Source: Leptospiraceae bacterium (GTDB lineage: Bacteria; Spirochaetota; Leptospiria; Leptospirales; Leptospiraceae). Taken from it: a stretch of DNA of 64,000 nucleotides. The notes beneath the pieces are model-generated. The model did not search any database. It worked only from the letters and a program-made list of their open reading frames with translations, and was not told the origin of the DNA. This document shows positions 26,801 through 34,759 of this stretch, piece by piece; position 1 is the first letter of the stretch; the number at the start of each line of letters is the position of its first letter. The translations under genes and the position numbers were made by a program. The stretch covers positions 62,001 through 126,000 of the forward strand of contig JACKPC010000007.1 in the NCBI GenBank assembly GCA_024233835.1, read 5' to 3'.

Positions 26801-28733
26801 CCTATATTTACCTTCAGGTTGGGATGAAGCTTTAGTAATAAGAAAAGCTGCTAAAGGAATCGCTTTTTCCGGTTTATTTTTTGCAATACTTGCCATTCTT
26901 ATTCCCTATGGAATTTTACAGAGACTATATCGCTCTATTTTTCAGGAAGAATCACCTTTTTCTAATTTACAAGCGGGTTTCAGTAGCTGGTCTTTTCTTA
27001 CAACTTTCCTCTTATTTTTCATTGCGTTTTCGTATGCATTTATCAGCCCTGGACTAATTCTTTTACTCTCAGGACTTGTGCTGATGAGTTCAATAGAGAC
27101 AAAACATGCAGGAATTGTTATGTTTGGTTTAAGCGGAATTCTCATCTTAGAAGGAATTTCTCATACGGGTAATCTGTATCCCTTCTGGTCGGGTCCCCTG
27201 CATGCCTTCATAGCATTAAGCATCACCCTGTCCTTAAAGCCTTTAAGTCTTATCCTAAAAAAACAAACAGGGAATCTCAAAGAAAAAGCACATTTTCTAT
27301 CCCTTCTATATCTCGGTATCGCATTTATTTACGCCTTTGCTACCAACTATCCATCCTTCAATAACAATGCAGTGCCGGGCTTATTAAATGGAATGCTAAA
27401 TGGTCTGGCCGGCAACTGGCTATTTCATTTTTCACCGGGTATTACCTTTTTCTTAAGCTCTGCTTTATTTTTCAGTATAGCTCTTCAGTGGGAAAAATCT
27501 TTGAGTCTTATATTTTCCTTTACCGGGAGTATCCTTTTTACCTTTAGCCTGCTCTCTGCCTTTCCGGCTTCCTGCCCATATTATTTCTGTAAACCAAACA
27601 ACGCGGTATTGGATCTTTTCCCTCAGGCCATGTTGCCCTTCTTTGCCTTACTCAGTTCCGCAACGGCCCTGGCATCTTACTATTCTTTCCGACAGATGCA
27701 GGTATATAAAGATGATTTTTCAAAAGGTCTTTTCTATAGCAGCGATACTCAAATTATTCTTACCGCAATATTTTTAGCTTTCCATATCAAACAACCCATA
27801 AATAATTTAGTATATTCTAATTATTCAGGACTTCTGGCCATTACTTTCGTTGTCATTACTTCTTTCTTCGCCTCCTTTTCTGAAAAAAAAGCAAGACACC
27901 TCTACTTTCTACAGACAGCTATAGGGGGCTTATATTTAGGACTGAAACCGGCCTTTCCTACTGTCTTAACTTCTGAAGTAGATTCGATTGTAGCACTACT
28001 CTTTGGTTTTATACTCGTAGGAGTGACAAGCGTAGCTTACAAACTCGGCATTCCTTCTCTTTCCGAAGCTACCCGAAGGTTTGCGGCTTTTATGCCCCTC
28101 ATCGCCTTATTTGTATTACCGGCAGAAGCCAGCTACAAAAATGCGGGTATGCTTGGTTTTTCAGCCATGCTATATGCAGCCTTAGGAGTAGTATCTTCCA
28201 AACGAATTTATGCTGTCCTCTCGGCTATAGCCGGAAACCTCGCCTTATACCTGGCGATAAGTGCCTCTAATTTCCGGGGACCGGAAACTTATCTGGCACC
28301 GGTGGGTCTTTTTACCATCTTACTGGGCCATATATTTCGTGAAAACCTCAGCGAATTGGCAAAGAAAATTTTACGCATTGTGGGCGGACTCTTCCTATAT
28401 CTACCGGCTGCGATTAATATTAGCTTTGAAGCAGGAAGGGCAAGTGAAGCGATTTATGCCATTATCTTCGGTCTTATCTGTCTTTTGGGAATTGCTGCAG
28501 GAATGCTATTTCAAATCCGCTCTTATCTTTTCATGGGGCTTTCTTTCTTTGTCTTGAATCTCGCGGCCAATCTGGTGCAAATCGGCCTTCGAGATCAACG
28601 AATGGGATTTTTCCTACTCTCTATCAGCGGTTTAAGTATTATTTCCGGTCTCATTTTTTATACCTTAAAAAAAGAACTCGTACTGAAGCACTTAAGGTCT
28701 ATTCAAAAAAGCTTATCCTCCTGGGAAACCTAG
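23835..28733 (+). CDS. giant polytopic membrane protein with N-terminal zinc ribbon
   Basis: 1632 aa, very large. The first 25 residues form a zinc ribbon-like knuckle, C3-x2-C6 and C18-x2-C21 (MICPSC...NCPVC). A soluble stretch follows to about residue 150, then dozens of consecutive hydrophobic helices, roughly 40 or more, run to the C-terminus with short loops. No catalytic motif recognised. The architecture recalls DUF2157/DUF2339-type large membrane proteins of unknown function. The ATG at 23835 follows GGAG. Several shadow frames on both strands are artefacts of the hydrophobic bias. Product likely an inner-membrane scaffold or glycan-related flippase-type protein; this is not demonstrable here. 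Confidence 0.75.
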   Translation: MICPSCKTFHPGFPGRNCPVCSLPLESESQKNLDRLVLGKMKDYIQSWKKKGKISKETYTEINLAIDAETTAPLPEPITKAEEQNLLGLLLASFFEWIQSFFSGLSGIIDPFWREKGFPQKRNLRKESVSGDDLSEAGEFAGVSVFAELDRSNSLLWAGIRPLLNEYIWWFIGSLLVLAGSIMGIREAWMTLSGLSRLGLVLFALFIYQVLFSGLGLFLQRKSIMTGRILSGISLLLFPVTFSLCSDIVSQNLSFGFISLFLLGLASFGLLKVISPQFNLSGTTFSLTILPSMFILALVPYATQKGLANYLIFLPILFFSLQSEWIYRQKQIQQKGLLLLPFYANISILLVFFNLSKELIFTGNNLLLPAVFLLWILAFSYALAHAFYRHSKPSAYPFIYSVFEIIFLAIVLSIGSGSLIFLYILPVPFNTVFERLIYFLHPTLATLIFLHTTARHTRAIHPFMLLSIFTSYLLGKEFAPQNFWPFVSAAFIPMLGIVFYRHVKDSLQTSLAFWGGLSGIFLFAILQFSPILPYLISPLLIYGILFFGFNHYAGYKQNSFFHFIAGLGGFAILQAFSALYPTQNLAFRIALLSGLLAISYSLFGLGFDKLLKWGSKEDDFKPFDDVALVSIFFSLSFLSFNRESSNLANLFLLLTGAFTILRSFRDKTRVVSFAGFLILALTFWNLLFSKYYISNIPNTALVSSAFCFLSGLLAGLIPIFPDAEIKNSRARRVLKTFRFPFYANNTLLLRDGLSSVSLVFLFYSLSQIVPWFSLADYPDRNLLILSGVLLSLNMLSVFILPGYSFLNLKGSVLGLIGIFVFVGLTAVINRIGRPLPPAIVGRNLSVIIVLLYLFSVFLKRKGEFIGSLLGKPVHGLYYKFVPLYSMLLLGIVLILDAFLVGLPGTIRFLYITPPSFFFGAFLAFFLYSCFLKRTISLHISLFLLIPVFALSFSQHTFIGQDLIALEPPGGKWLPSGHRVLVNTDWLLSNLYLPSGWDEALVIRKAAKGIAFSGLFFAILAILIPYGILQRLYRSIFQEESPFSNLQAGFSSWSFLTTFLLFFIAFSYAFISPGLILLLSGLVLMSSIETKHAGIVMFGLSGILILEGISHTGNLYPFWSGPLHAFIALSITLSLKPLSLILKKQTGNLKEKAHFLSLLYLGIAFIYAFATNYPSFNNNAVPGLLNGMLNGLAGNWLFHFSPGITFFLSSALFFSIALQWEKSLSLIFSFTGSILFTFSLLSAFPASCPYYFCKPNNAVLDLFPQAMLPFFALLSSATALASYYSFRQMQVYKDDFSKGLFYSSDTQIILTAIFLAFHIKQPINNLVYSNYSGLLAITFVVITSFFASFSEKKARHLYFLQTAIGGLYLGLKPAFPTVLTSEVDSIVALLFGFILVGVTSVAYKLGIPSLSEATRRFAAFMPLIALFVLPAEASYKNAGMLGFSAMLYAALGVVSSKRIYAVLSAIAGNLALYLAISASNFRGPETYLAPVGLFTILLGHIFRENLSELAKKILRIVGGLFLYLPAAINISFEAGRASEAIYAIIFGLICLLGIAAGMLFQIRSYLFMGLSFFVLNLAANLVQIGLRDQRMGFFLLSISGLSIISGLIFYTLKKELVLKHLRSIQKSLSSWET

Positions 28734-28737
28734 TCCC

Positions 28738-29688
28738 TTAGTGAGAAACACGTATCCATCGATAAACGATACAACGAACATTATGGGAGTAACTGGCAGG
28801 ATGAAGTACGGACTGTCCATCACTAACTGACACATAATATTTGGCATCTTCTGAATCAGGATGGGATTCCGAAGACCAATACTTGCAACAGGGTGTTTTA
28901 ATTTTACCGAGATTGGATTTGGCTACCAGGTTTAACTCTTTCCTCGATGGAAGCTGCATTCTTTTTGTCTTACATCTTTCCACCGCTTCTTTCCACCCCA
29001 TCTCTCCCTCGTAAGGTCCCCAGTAAAGTCGTTTCTCACGAACAATTTGAGCATCTTCGTTAGTTCCGATAAGGGCAATCGGAACCAGGGAATCCGAATA
29101 ACCTTTTAAGCGGTGATAGGTGACTCCGCCTTCTTTGAATTCAGTAAAGGATTCCTCTTCTGCTTTTCTTTTTTCTTCCTCTTCTCTCTTTTTTAAATCT
29201 TCCAAATCCTTCAAGGAAAGAAGAGTAAGTGTTTTTATAATTTCCTGTTCCGGAAATTGAATATTTACAGTAAAGATTTCGGCTTTAAAACCCTGTCTGG
29301 CGACCTGGATTTTATGCTCACCCTGCTTGAGTTCAAATCGAATAGGTGTTATGCCGTATACTTTTCCATCAACACTAACTTCTGCTCCTTCCGGTTTCGA
29401 CTCAAGACTTACGTTTAGATTTTTTTCTAATTTAATCTTCAGGTTTTCTTCTTTTGCTTCTTTCTTAAAACTTAAATCAAGCTCTTTTACTTTATAACCT
29501 TCCATTTCAAGAAGAAACTTCTTCTCTTCTTTTTCTTGGAGTCTGATGATAAGTGGTGTTGTTCCAATTACTCGGTTTTGAACAATATCAACTACATTCA
29601 CCCCGGAAGGTTCCGATTGTAACCTGTACAACATTTCCTGTTTGCAAGAAAGAAAAAAAAGGATCAAGAATAGAAAAATAAATCTCAT
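28738..29688 (-). CDS. lipoprotein with PEGA domains and a C-terminal formylglycine/lectin-like domain
   Basis: 316 aa. The signal ends with FLSC (Cys15). Two PEGA-type beta modules follow: YRLQSEPSGVNVVD...VIGTTPL and VSLESKPEGAEVSVDGKVYGITPI. A charged coiled-coil linker (about 160-185) leads to a C-terminal domain with YWGPYEGEMGWKEAVERC, LPSRKEL and CCKYWSSESHPD...RCIVYR, matching the DUF1566/C-type-lectin-like fold. PEGA domains are often on surface or periplasmic proteins. The gene is convergent with the giant membrane protein, 4 bp apart. Confidence 0.75.
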   Translation of the reverse strand: MRFIFLFLILFFLSCKQEMLYRLQSEPSGVNVVDIVQNRVIGTTPLIIRLQEKEEKKFLLEMEGYKVKELDLSFKKEAKEENLKIKLEKNLNVSLESKPEGAEVSVDGKVYGITPIRFELKQGEHKIQVARQGFKAEIFTVNIQFPEQEIIKTLTLLSLKDLEDLKKREEEEKRKAEEESFTEFKEGGVTYHRLKGYSDSLVPIALIGTNEDAQIVREKRLYWGPYEGEMGWKEAVERCKTKRMQLPSRKELNLVAKSNLGKIKTPCCKYWSSESHPDSEDAKYYVSVSDGQSVLHPASYSHNVRCIVYRWIRVSH

Positions 29689-29733
29689 AATCCAGATCTG
29701 TAATCCTTTCTTTAAAAAGCAAGATAAAGATTT

Positions 29734-30876
29734 TTATTCCTGAGCTTTGCGAAAGAATGTCTGAAGCTGATATTGTATATACTCCGTATCATTACGAGAG
29801 TAGAGTTTCAACTTCATCTCCAGTCGAAATATATCCTTATGGGGTACCGGATTTTTTAAAACCTCGTTAATTACAAAGGCTGTTTTCTTATGATCGCCAA
29901 GAATATATCCACTTATCCACTCTTCTTCTTTCTTTTTTTTATCCTTCTTTTGCTTTTCTTTCTCTTCTTTTTTGGGATCAGCTAAAAGTTTAATCCGGGC
30001 ATGAATTCGATTTCCTTTAATTTTTAAAGAGCGGTTCCAATACAGGCTGAATTCATATTTCTTTTCTTTAAAGGTAAATTCTTCTCTCTTTAAATAGTTT
30101 ATTTTTTTCACCCGAAACACAGAACCGGGTTGCAGGGGATCGGAATACGTCTCAGCCTCGGAAGGAATCTTTTCTCTACCTTCTTTGGACCAGATGTTCT
30201 GTTGTCTGGCTTCTGCCAGGGCTTCCCAGTTTAATTTTCCATCCGGAAGTAAATATATGTCCACTCCCTTATGTAATAAAATCTCTCCGTATTGTTTTTC
30301 CTTGTTCAAGCGAAACCTGTACATACTTCCATTCTCATGAAGTAAAACTTCCTGCTCTTTTTCAAAATGAAAGCCTTTTTGAATATAAGGAATAAAAACC
30401 GGGAAGGAACGCAAATTACCACCCGGATAAAAATGCAGCCAGTTCTTCTGTGTGTTCTCCTTTGACCAGGTCTGCAAAGAAAAGCCCTGCATTTCTATAG
30501 GAGTAAAAATTCTGGCCCTCTCCAATTTCGCCTTATTGTTAAAACGCAACACATCGCCTCGATGAAACGCTTTTCCTTTGGAAGATAAATCTTTTCCCAG
30601 GGTAAGTCCTTTCAAACGAGAGTTCGGGTGGAATAAAACCAGAGTACCTGAAAGTGCAGTGAACTTTTTCAATTTCACATCCCCCGAAACCCGAACGGAT
30701 TTAAGCCTTTTTTTTGAGTCATAAAATAGACTACTTCCCGCAGGAAACAGGTTACCGTGTATTTTACGCTCTTTTTTTAAAATTTCAACACGGGATTGAG
30801 AAACAGGTTCTTTTGGACAAATTTTCCAAAATAGGCCTGAAATCATAAAGGAAAAGAAGATTAGTCGCAGCTTCAT
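29734..30876 (-). CDS. exported protein, unknown function
   Basis: 380 aa. I place the start at ATG 30876, which opens a signal-like segment (MKLRLIFFSFMISGLFW). The frame stays open to 31182 but that part lies across the divergent promoter and the start of the next gene. The mature part is beta-rich with YPGGNLRSFPV and LLPDGKLNWEAL, repeated MORN-like or toxin-repeat-like turns, and a basic/charged KKEEKEKQKKDKKKKEEE linker near 325. Function not recognised. It is divergent from the ArnT-like gene and shares its regulatory region. Confidence 0.65.
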   Translation of the reverse strand: MKLRLIFFSFMISGLFWKICPKEPVSQSRVEILKKERKIHGNLFPAGSSLFYDSKKRLKSVRVSGDVKLKKFTALSGTLVLFHPNSRLKGLTLGKDLSSKGKAFHRGDVLRFNNKAKLERARIFTPIEMQGFSLQTWSKENTQKNWLHFYPGGNLRSFPVFIPYIQKGFHFEKEQEVLLHENGSMYRFRLNKEKQYGEILLHKGVDIYLLPDGKLNWEALAEARQQNIWSKEGREKIPSEAETYSDPLQPGSVFRVKKINYLKREEFTFKEKKYEFSLYWNRSLKIKGNRIHARIKLLADPKKEEKEKQKKDKKKKEEEWISGYILGDHKKTAFVINEVLKNPVPHKDIFRLEMKLKLYSRNDTEYIQYQLQTFFRKAQE

Positions 30877-30960
30877 TTTTATACACTCGGTGTTTTTCCC
30901 GGCAAGGCAAGGGATTTTTAATAAAAACTTGACAGAATCGGGGTTTCTAAAAACTTTTGT

Positions 30961-30973
30961 ACCGACCGTCGGT
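30961..30973. promoter_or_regulatory. palindromic operator, candidate TetR site
   Basis: ACCGAC-C-GTCGGT: perfect 6-bp arms around one base. It lies between divergent genes, just upstream of TATATATAAAAT and 31 bp before GTG 31004; a TTGACA is at 30929-30934. The ACCGAC/GTCGGT pattern suits TetR-family dimers, and a TetR gene follows two genes downstream. Binding is inferred. Confidence 0.5.
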
Positions 30974-31003
30974 CTATATATAAAATAAACATGAGGGTAA
31001 TTT

Positions 31004-32011
31004 GTGAAAAATAAGTGGATACTGCTTGCATTTCTTTTTGCTGTAAGTCTTACTGCACTTTTGCCGGGAAGTTCAGGGGATGCTCTCCTTTTACAGGGAG
31101 ATGAGGTTATGCACATTGCTACCATTCGAGAGAGTCTGGCACATGGAGAATACATACTTCCCCGCTTGAATGGAGAGGCCAATTATTTCAAACCTCCCCT
31201 TCTTTTCTGGTTAGGAATGGCTTCAGAAAAAGTCTTTGGTACGAGTCTTCTATCAGCAAGACTCCCTGCTATCCTGCTGGCTTCTTTTACGGTAAGTGTC
31301 CTATTCCTTTTTCTTCTGGATATTACTAAAAAAATCCGGCTTTCCTTTTTTTCATCGCTTATTTACCTTTTCACCCTTGGAAATTTCAAGTTTGGAAGAC
31401 TTCTCATGATGGAACAGGGGATGGTTTTCTCCTTATTACTCACTACGTACTTATTCTATAAATATTACAAAACGAGAAAGAAAGCCTTTATTATTTTATC
31501 TTCGCTCACTGCCGGTGTATCCTATCTCTATAAGGGTCCTTTATTCCAGGTTTATACAGCCATTCTACTTTTATCCTGGGCCGGAGTCTTCCTATCGCAT
31601 TTTAAGTTTTCCCCTTTTGCCTGGAAAGGAAAACGATATATCAGAAGTTTAGTTTCGACTTTAGTTCTATTCCACCTCATTGAGCTTGTGCCTATCCTGG
31701 CCTGGCTTTCTTTTCTCGTCTATTTAAAGGGTAGCGGAATCTTATATTACTTTTTCGTTGTAGAAAATTATGGAAAATTCTTCTCCGAAAATCAGAACCT
31801 ATTTCGCATCTTTTCCGGATGGATTTTTTACGCTCAGCCCATTGGCTTTGCCTTACTATACTTTGCCTTCTACTCTCTGAAATTAAAAATAAAATCCAGA
31901 AATAGCTTATTTGCAAGGGTCATCATTAACACATCTTTCTTGCTTACGCTTTTACATCTCTTGCCCAACAGAAAAGATGGCTATTATATATTCTTCCGGC
32001 TCTACCCCTGA
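31004..32011 (+). pseudogene. ArnT-like glycosyltransferase, 5-prime part before a frameshift
   Basis: 335-aa N-terminal part of a GT-C (GT83/PMT_2-like) membrane glycosyltransferase. It has the signature Asp-Glu in QGDEVMH near residue 33, the KPPLLFWL segment and multiple membrane helices. It starts at GTG 31004 after GAGGGT. The frame ends at LLPNRKDGYYIFFRLYP, but one base out of phase the same DNA reads ILPALPLMFIG, exactly the continuation expected for this family. The remainder is the next entry. A single-base deletion near 31985-31990, or a sequencing error, is the simplest reading. It would transfer a sugar from a polyprenyl carrier to lipid A or a protein on the periplasmic side. 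Confidence 0.8.
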
Positions 32012-32631
32012 TGTTTATAGGAACAGCCCATTTTATGAACTACATTTCCTTAGAAAAAATTCAAAAAGTATTAAAATGGAATCTACTTCTAAATATCATT
32101 ATATTGAGCTTATTCAGTGTTCCTATATTTGTATTTGCAGAATCTCTATATTATAAAATAGGAATTATTCTTTCTATTGTTCTATCTTTACTGTTTTATA
32201 AGATATGGAAAGAATACTACCCCAAAAACAAAAGCCTTATCCAATTCTCTTTTGTTGTAAACATTTCTCTCTTTACTCTGAGCACCCAGTTTATACTCCT
32301 ACCGGCTTTAAACCATCCTTTACTTCCCGCAGAAGTAAAGAAGCAGATATCCGGTCAGGTTTGTGTGGTAAGCCCGGAGCCCTGGGATGCCTATCTATTT
32401 AAGAATTCTCTACCCGGAGTGAATGTAGTACATGCGGTTCCTCAAAACTTAGAAACCTGCAAAATCAATAGTCAGCATATACTTGTATTTCGAGCTCCTG
32501 AAAACTTACAGGAAATATCCGGCTTTAAGAAAACCTTTTCCTATGAAATTTGGAAAAGGCAAATCAATAAGGAAGCCCTTCGTTCCATTAAAACAAAAGC
32601 ATTTCAAAAAGTTTTCTTTTTTTCGAGGTAA
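32011..32631 (+). pseudogene. ArnT-like glycosyltransferase, 3-prime part after the frameshift
   Basis: 206 aa in the minus-one frame relative to the preceding entry, starting just after the frameshift (LPLMFIGTAHFMNY). It contains four or so further membrane helices and a soluble periplasmic C-terminal domain (VCVVSPEPWDAYLFKNSLPGV...). Together the two parts give about 540 aa, normal for the family. The apparent internal ATG is not a natural start, although reinitiation is possible since the stop and ATG overlap. Confidence 0.8.
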
Positions 32632-32637
32632 AATTCC

Positions 32638-32994
32638 ATGTTAAATATAAAAAAACTATTTCAGTATTCTCCTATGCTACTGGCTATCGGTTTTACACTA
32701 ACCTTTTTGATCTATAAGGATATAAACGCAAAAAAAATTTCCGGGTTCACACAAAATGAAGCGATTAGTGACCATAGCTGTACAGAACTCTGCCAAACCT
32801 TAAAAAGTTGCGCAACTCAATTCGCACCCGGACTTGATATGAAGCGTTATCCGGGCTTTGATTCGGGTTGCTTTATGGGTTGCAAAAAACAGGCAAAGAT
32901 GCTTCCTTCCTGTTTAATAAAAGACAATTTGTCCTGTAAAGACTTAAGTAACTGTCTGCAAAATACATCTACTTTTAATGTAAAGAAAATGTAG
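32638..32994 (+). CDS. Cys-rich membrane-anchored or exported small protein
   Basis: 118 aa. One hydrophobic segment at about 10-27 serves as anchor or uncleaved signal. The exported part has eight cysteines: CTELCQTLKSC, SGCFMGCKK, LPSC, LSCKDLSNC, consistent with a disulphide-bonded helical fold. No family I can name; the CxxxC spacing recalls Leptospira-specific Cys-rich proteins. It starts 6 bp after the glycosyltransferase, so it belongs to the same transcript, upstream of the TetR gene. Confidence 0.65.
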   Translation: MLNIKKLFQYSPMLLAIGFTLTFLIYKDINAKKISGFTQNEAISDHSCTELCQTLKSCATQFAPGLDMKRYPGFDSGCFMGCKKQAKMLPSCLIKDNLSCKDLSNCLQNTSTFNVKKM

Positions 32995-33069
32995 AGTCTT
33001 TAGATTTTTCTTTAATAATGTGGTGGACGCATTACTAAAAACATAAATGCTATCCCCAATATATCCAGG

Positions 33070-33633
33070 GTGATGACATTGAAAAAGAACAAAGAAGGAG
33101 AAGTTCGAAAACAGGAAATTCTCGACACTTCTCTTCAGCTATTTGAAACAACAGGATACAATAAAACGACTATTCAGGTTATACTGAATGAAGTAGGAAT
33201 AGGAAAGGGAACTTTTTACTACTATTTTAAATCCAAGGAAGAAATTCTGGATACCATTGTCCGGAATTGTTTCCTGAGTGAATTCCAATCCCTGAAAAAA
33301 TTGGCTGAAGATAATTCCCTGAGTGCCATTGAAAAAATCAATACTCTATTCTCTCACAGTCATGAAAAATGTGAATACAAGCGATTACAATTAAAATCTC
33401 GAATCAGCTCGATTCTATTAGATGAAGAGAATATATCTCTTTTTTTCAAGTATACAAAGTATTTTTTTAGAGAAGCCAAAACAAGTTATATACAAATTAT
33501 CAAGCAGGGCATTCAAGAAGGAAGTATGAAGACAACTTCTGCGTCCAAAACTACCAGGGCACTACTCTACAACATGATCCATCAAAAAGCTTCCCTGGAA
33601 AAAAAAATCAAAAAAGAAAAAGATGATAAATAG
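33070..33633 (+). CDS. TetR family transcriptional regulator
   Basis: 187 aa. N-terminal helix-turn-helix at about 12-58: RKQEILDTSLQLFETTGYNKTTIQVIL then GIGKGTFYYYFKSKEEIL, the canonical TetR recognition segment. The C-terminal helical ligand domain is divergent. It could start at GTG 33070 or ATG 33073. It is the last full gene after the ArnT-like gene and the Cys-rich protein, downstream of a 13-bp palindrome, so autoregulation of this transcript is likely. The inducer is unknown. Confidence 0.9.
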   Translation: MMTLKKNKEGEVRKQEILDTSLQLFETTGYNKTTIQVILNEVGIGKGTFYYYFKSKEEILDTIVRNCFLSEFQSLKKLAEDNSLSAIEKINTLFSHSHEKCEYKRLQLKSRISSILLDEENISLFFKYTKYFFREAKTSYIQIIKQGIQEGSMKTTSASKTTRALLYNMIHQKASLEKKIKKEKDDK

Positions 33634-33639
33634 CGAAAA

Positions 33640-33780
33640 GTGAAAATTCAAAGGGCTGTAGAATATATTCAGGAATTAGTTGAGAAAATTTTAGGAATTG
33701 AACCCGATACCTTAAGTTTTGCTGAAAATCTGGAAGAAGAGCTACAGAATTTATATAGCAATCCTGAACTTCGAGTATAA
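33640..33780 (+). CDS. small 46-aa ORF after the TetR gene
   Basis: GTG-started frame (VKIQRAVEYIQELVEKIL...NPELRV), six bases after the TetR stop and ending three bases before a hairpin terminator. It is predicted fully helical and acidic. The ribosome site is weak (GCGAAAA). It might be a real small protein, translated by coupling, or a decayed remnant; no family recognised. Confidence 0.35.
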   Translation: MKIQRAVEYIQELVEKILGIEPDTLSFAENLEEELQNLYSNPELRV

Positions 33781-33783
33781 AAA

Positions 33784-33805
33784 AAGCAGGGATGAGCCCC
33801 TGCTT
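33784..33805 (-). terminator. rho-independent terminator of the fliF-fliG-fliH transcript
   Basis: Stem AAGCAGGG (33784-33791) with complement CCCTGCTT (33798-33805), 6-base loop. Read on the minus strand it is followed by TTTTTT, so it ends transcription 29 bp after the fliH stop. On the plus strand it has no T-run. Confidence 0.8.
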
Positions 33806-33833
33806 CTCGAACCTTTCCTTACACTGACCCACA

Positions 33834-34757
33834 CTAAATCGGTTCTGCGTTTCGAATGGCTTCTTCGATTTCTTTAAGTTGTGTAGAAATCCTGGCGTCG
33901 ATAGCACCCACATCGGTTTCGATAATCACTCCACCTCTATCCACGCGAGAGTCTTCGTAGATATTGACTTTCCGCAGAGATTCCATGAGCTTGATAAGTT
34001 CGTCTTTGTGCGCGGTAGTAATTTCCAGATCGGAGAAGTTAACCCGGATATCCACACGGTCTCTGTCTTTAATACGTTTGAGGGCTTCTCGAATATTATT
34101 CAATACAATCTCTTTACGCTCTATAATTTCATCTTTGATAACTTTTCTGGCGATAATCAAAATCATCTCAACCATCTGTTTTTCGGAGGCCTGGATAATA
34201 TCTTCCCGAATATCAATAGCCTTTCCTACAATCGTTCCCAGACGGTCAATCAACCTTCGGACTTCACTCTGACCTTTCTTGAAACCTACTTCGCGACCGG
34301 CATCATAACCTTTTTGATAGGCCTCGTGTTCGATCTCATTCACCTTCATTTCGGCTTCTTTGATCATCCTCTCGGCTTCGAGTTTGGCCCTGTCTTCAAC
34401 CTGGGCGGCACGAGCCCTTCCCTGGTCTTCTTCGGCTTTGATTTTTTCTTTGGATTCCTGAATCATCTGGAAGGCACGGGTTCTACCTTCCTCTACAATT
34501 TTATCCGCCTTGGCCCTGGCCTCTTCTAAAAGCTCCCGAACCTGGGCTTCCGTTTCCTGACGATAGCGGTCAAGCTCGGCTTCAATTTCATCGATCGAAG
34601 GCCCCTGATATTGCTCAATAACATTCCCTTCCTGGTCGACTTCAAAATCTTCTTCTTCCTCCGTAGGGTGATATTTCTTATACTTATCGGGCAGGTTTAA
34701 ATCAATCTGCTCGTGAGAATCTGCAATTTCAATGGGTTTAAAGACTAACTTGGACAT
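33834..34757 (-). CDS. fliH: flagellar assembly protein FliH
   Basis: 307 aa. FliH regulates the FliI export ATPase at the flagellar type III apparatus. The N-terminal 90 residues are acidic (YHPTEEEEDFEVDQEG), a long coiled coil follows (about 75-165, Ala/Glu-rich with AKADKIVEEGRTRAFQMIQE), then the FliH/HrpE domain (about 170-300; LVEMILIIARKVIKDEI, ending in VDRGGVIIETDVGAIDARI). The long coil is typical of spirochaetes. It follows fliG by 2 bp. A terminator lies 29 bp past its stop, so fliI and fliJ are not in this transcript. Confidence 0.88.
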   Translation of the reverse strand: MSKLVFKPIEIADSHEQIDLNLPDKYKKYHPTEEEEDFEVDQEGNVIEQYQGPSIDEIEAELDRYRQETEAQVRELLEEARAKADKIVEEGRTRAFQMIQESKEKIKAEEDQGRARAAQVEDRAKLEAERMIKEAEMKVNEIEHEAYQKGYDAGREVGFKKGQSEVRRLIDRLGTIVGKAIDIREDIIQASEKQMVEMILIIARKVIKDEIIERKEIVLNNIREALKRIKDRDRVDIRVNFSDLEITTAHKDELIKLMESLRKVNIYEDSRVDRGGVIIETDVGAIDARISTQLKEIEEAIRNAEPI

Positions 34758-34759
34758 AT

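Noticed and set aside
30877..31182. N-terminal extension of the exported protein at 29734-30876
   Set aside because: It runs across the promoter and into the divergent glycosyltransferase gene; the internal ATG at 30876 opens a signal peptide.
33879..34529. 216-codon open frame on the plus strand
   Set aside because: Antisense to fliH; its Phe/Asn-rich sequence is the mirror of the Glu/Lys/Ala coiled coil.
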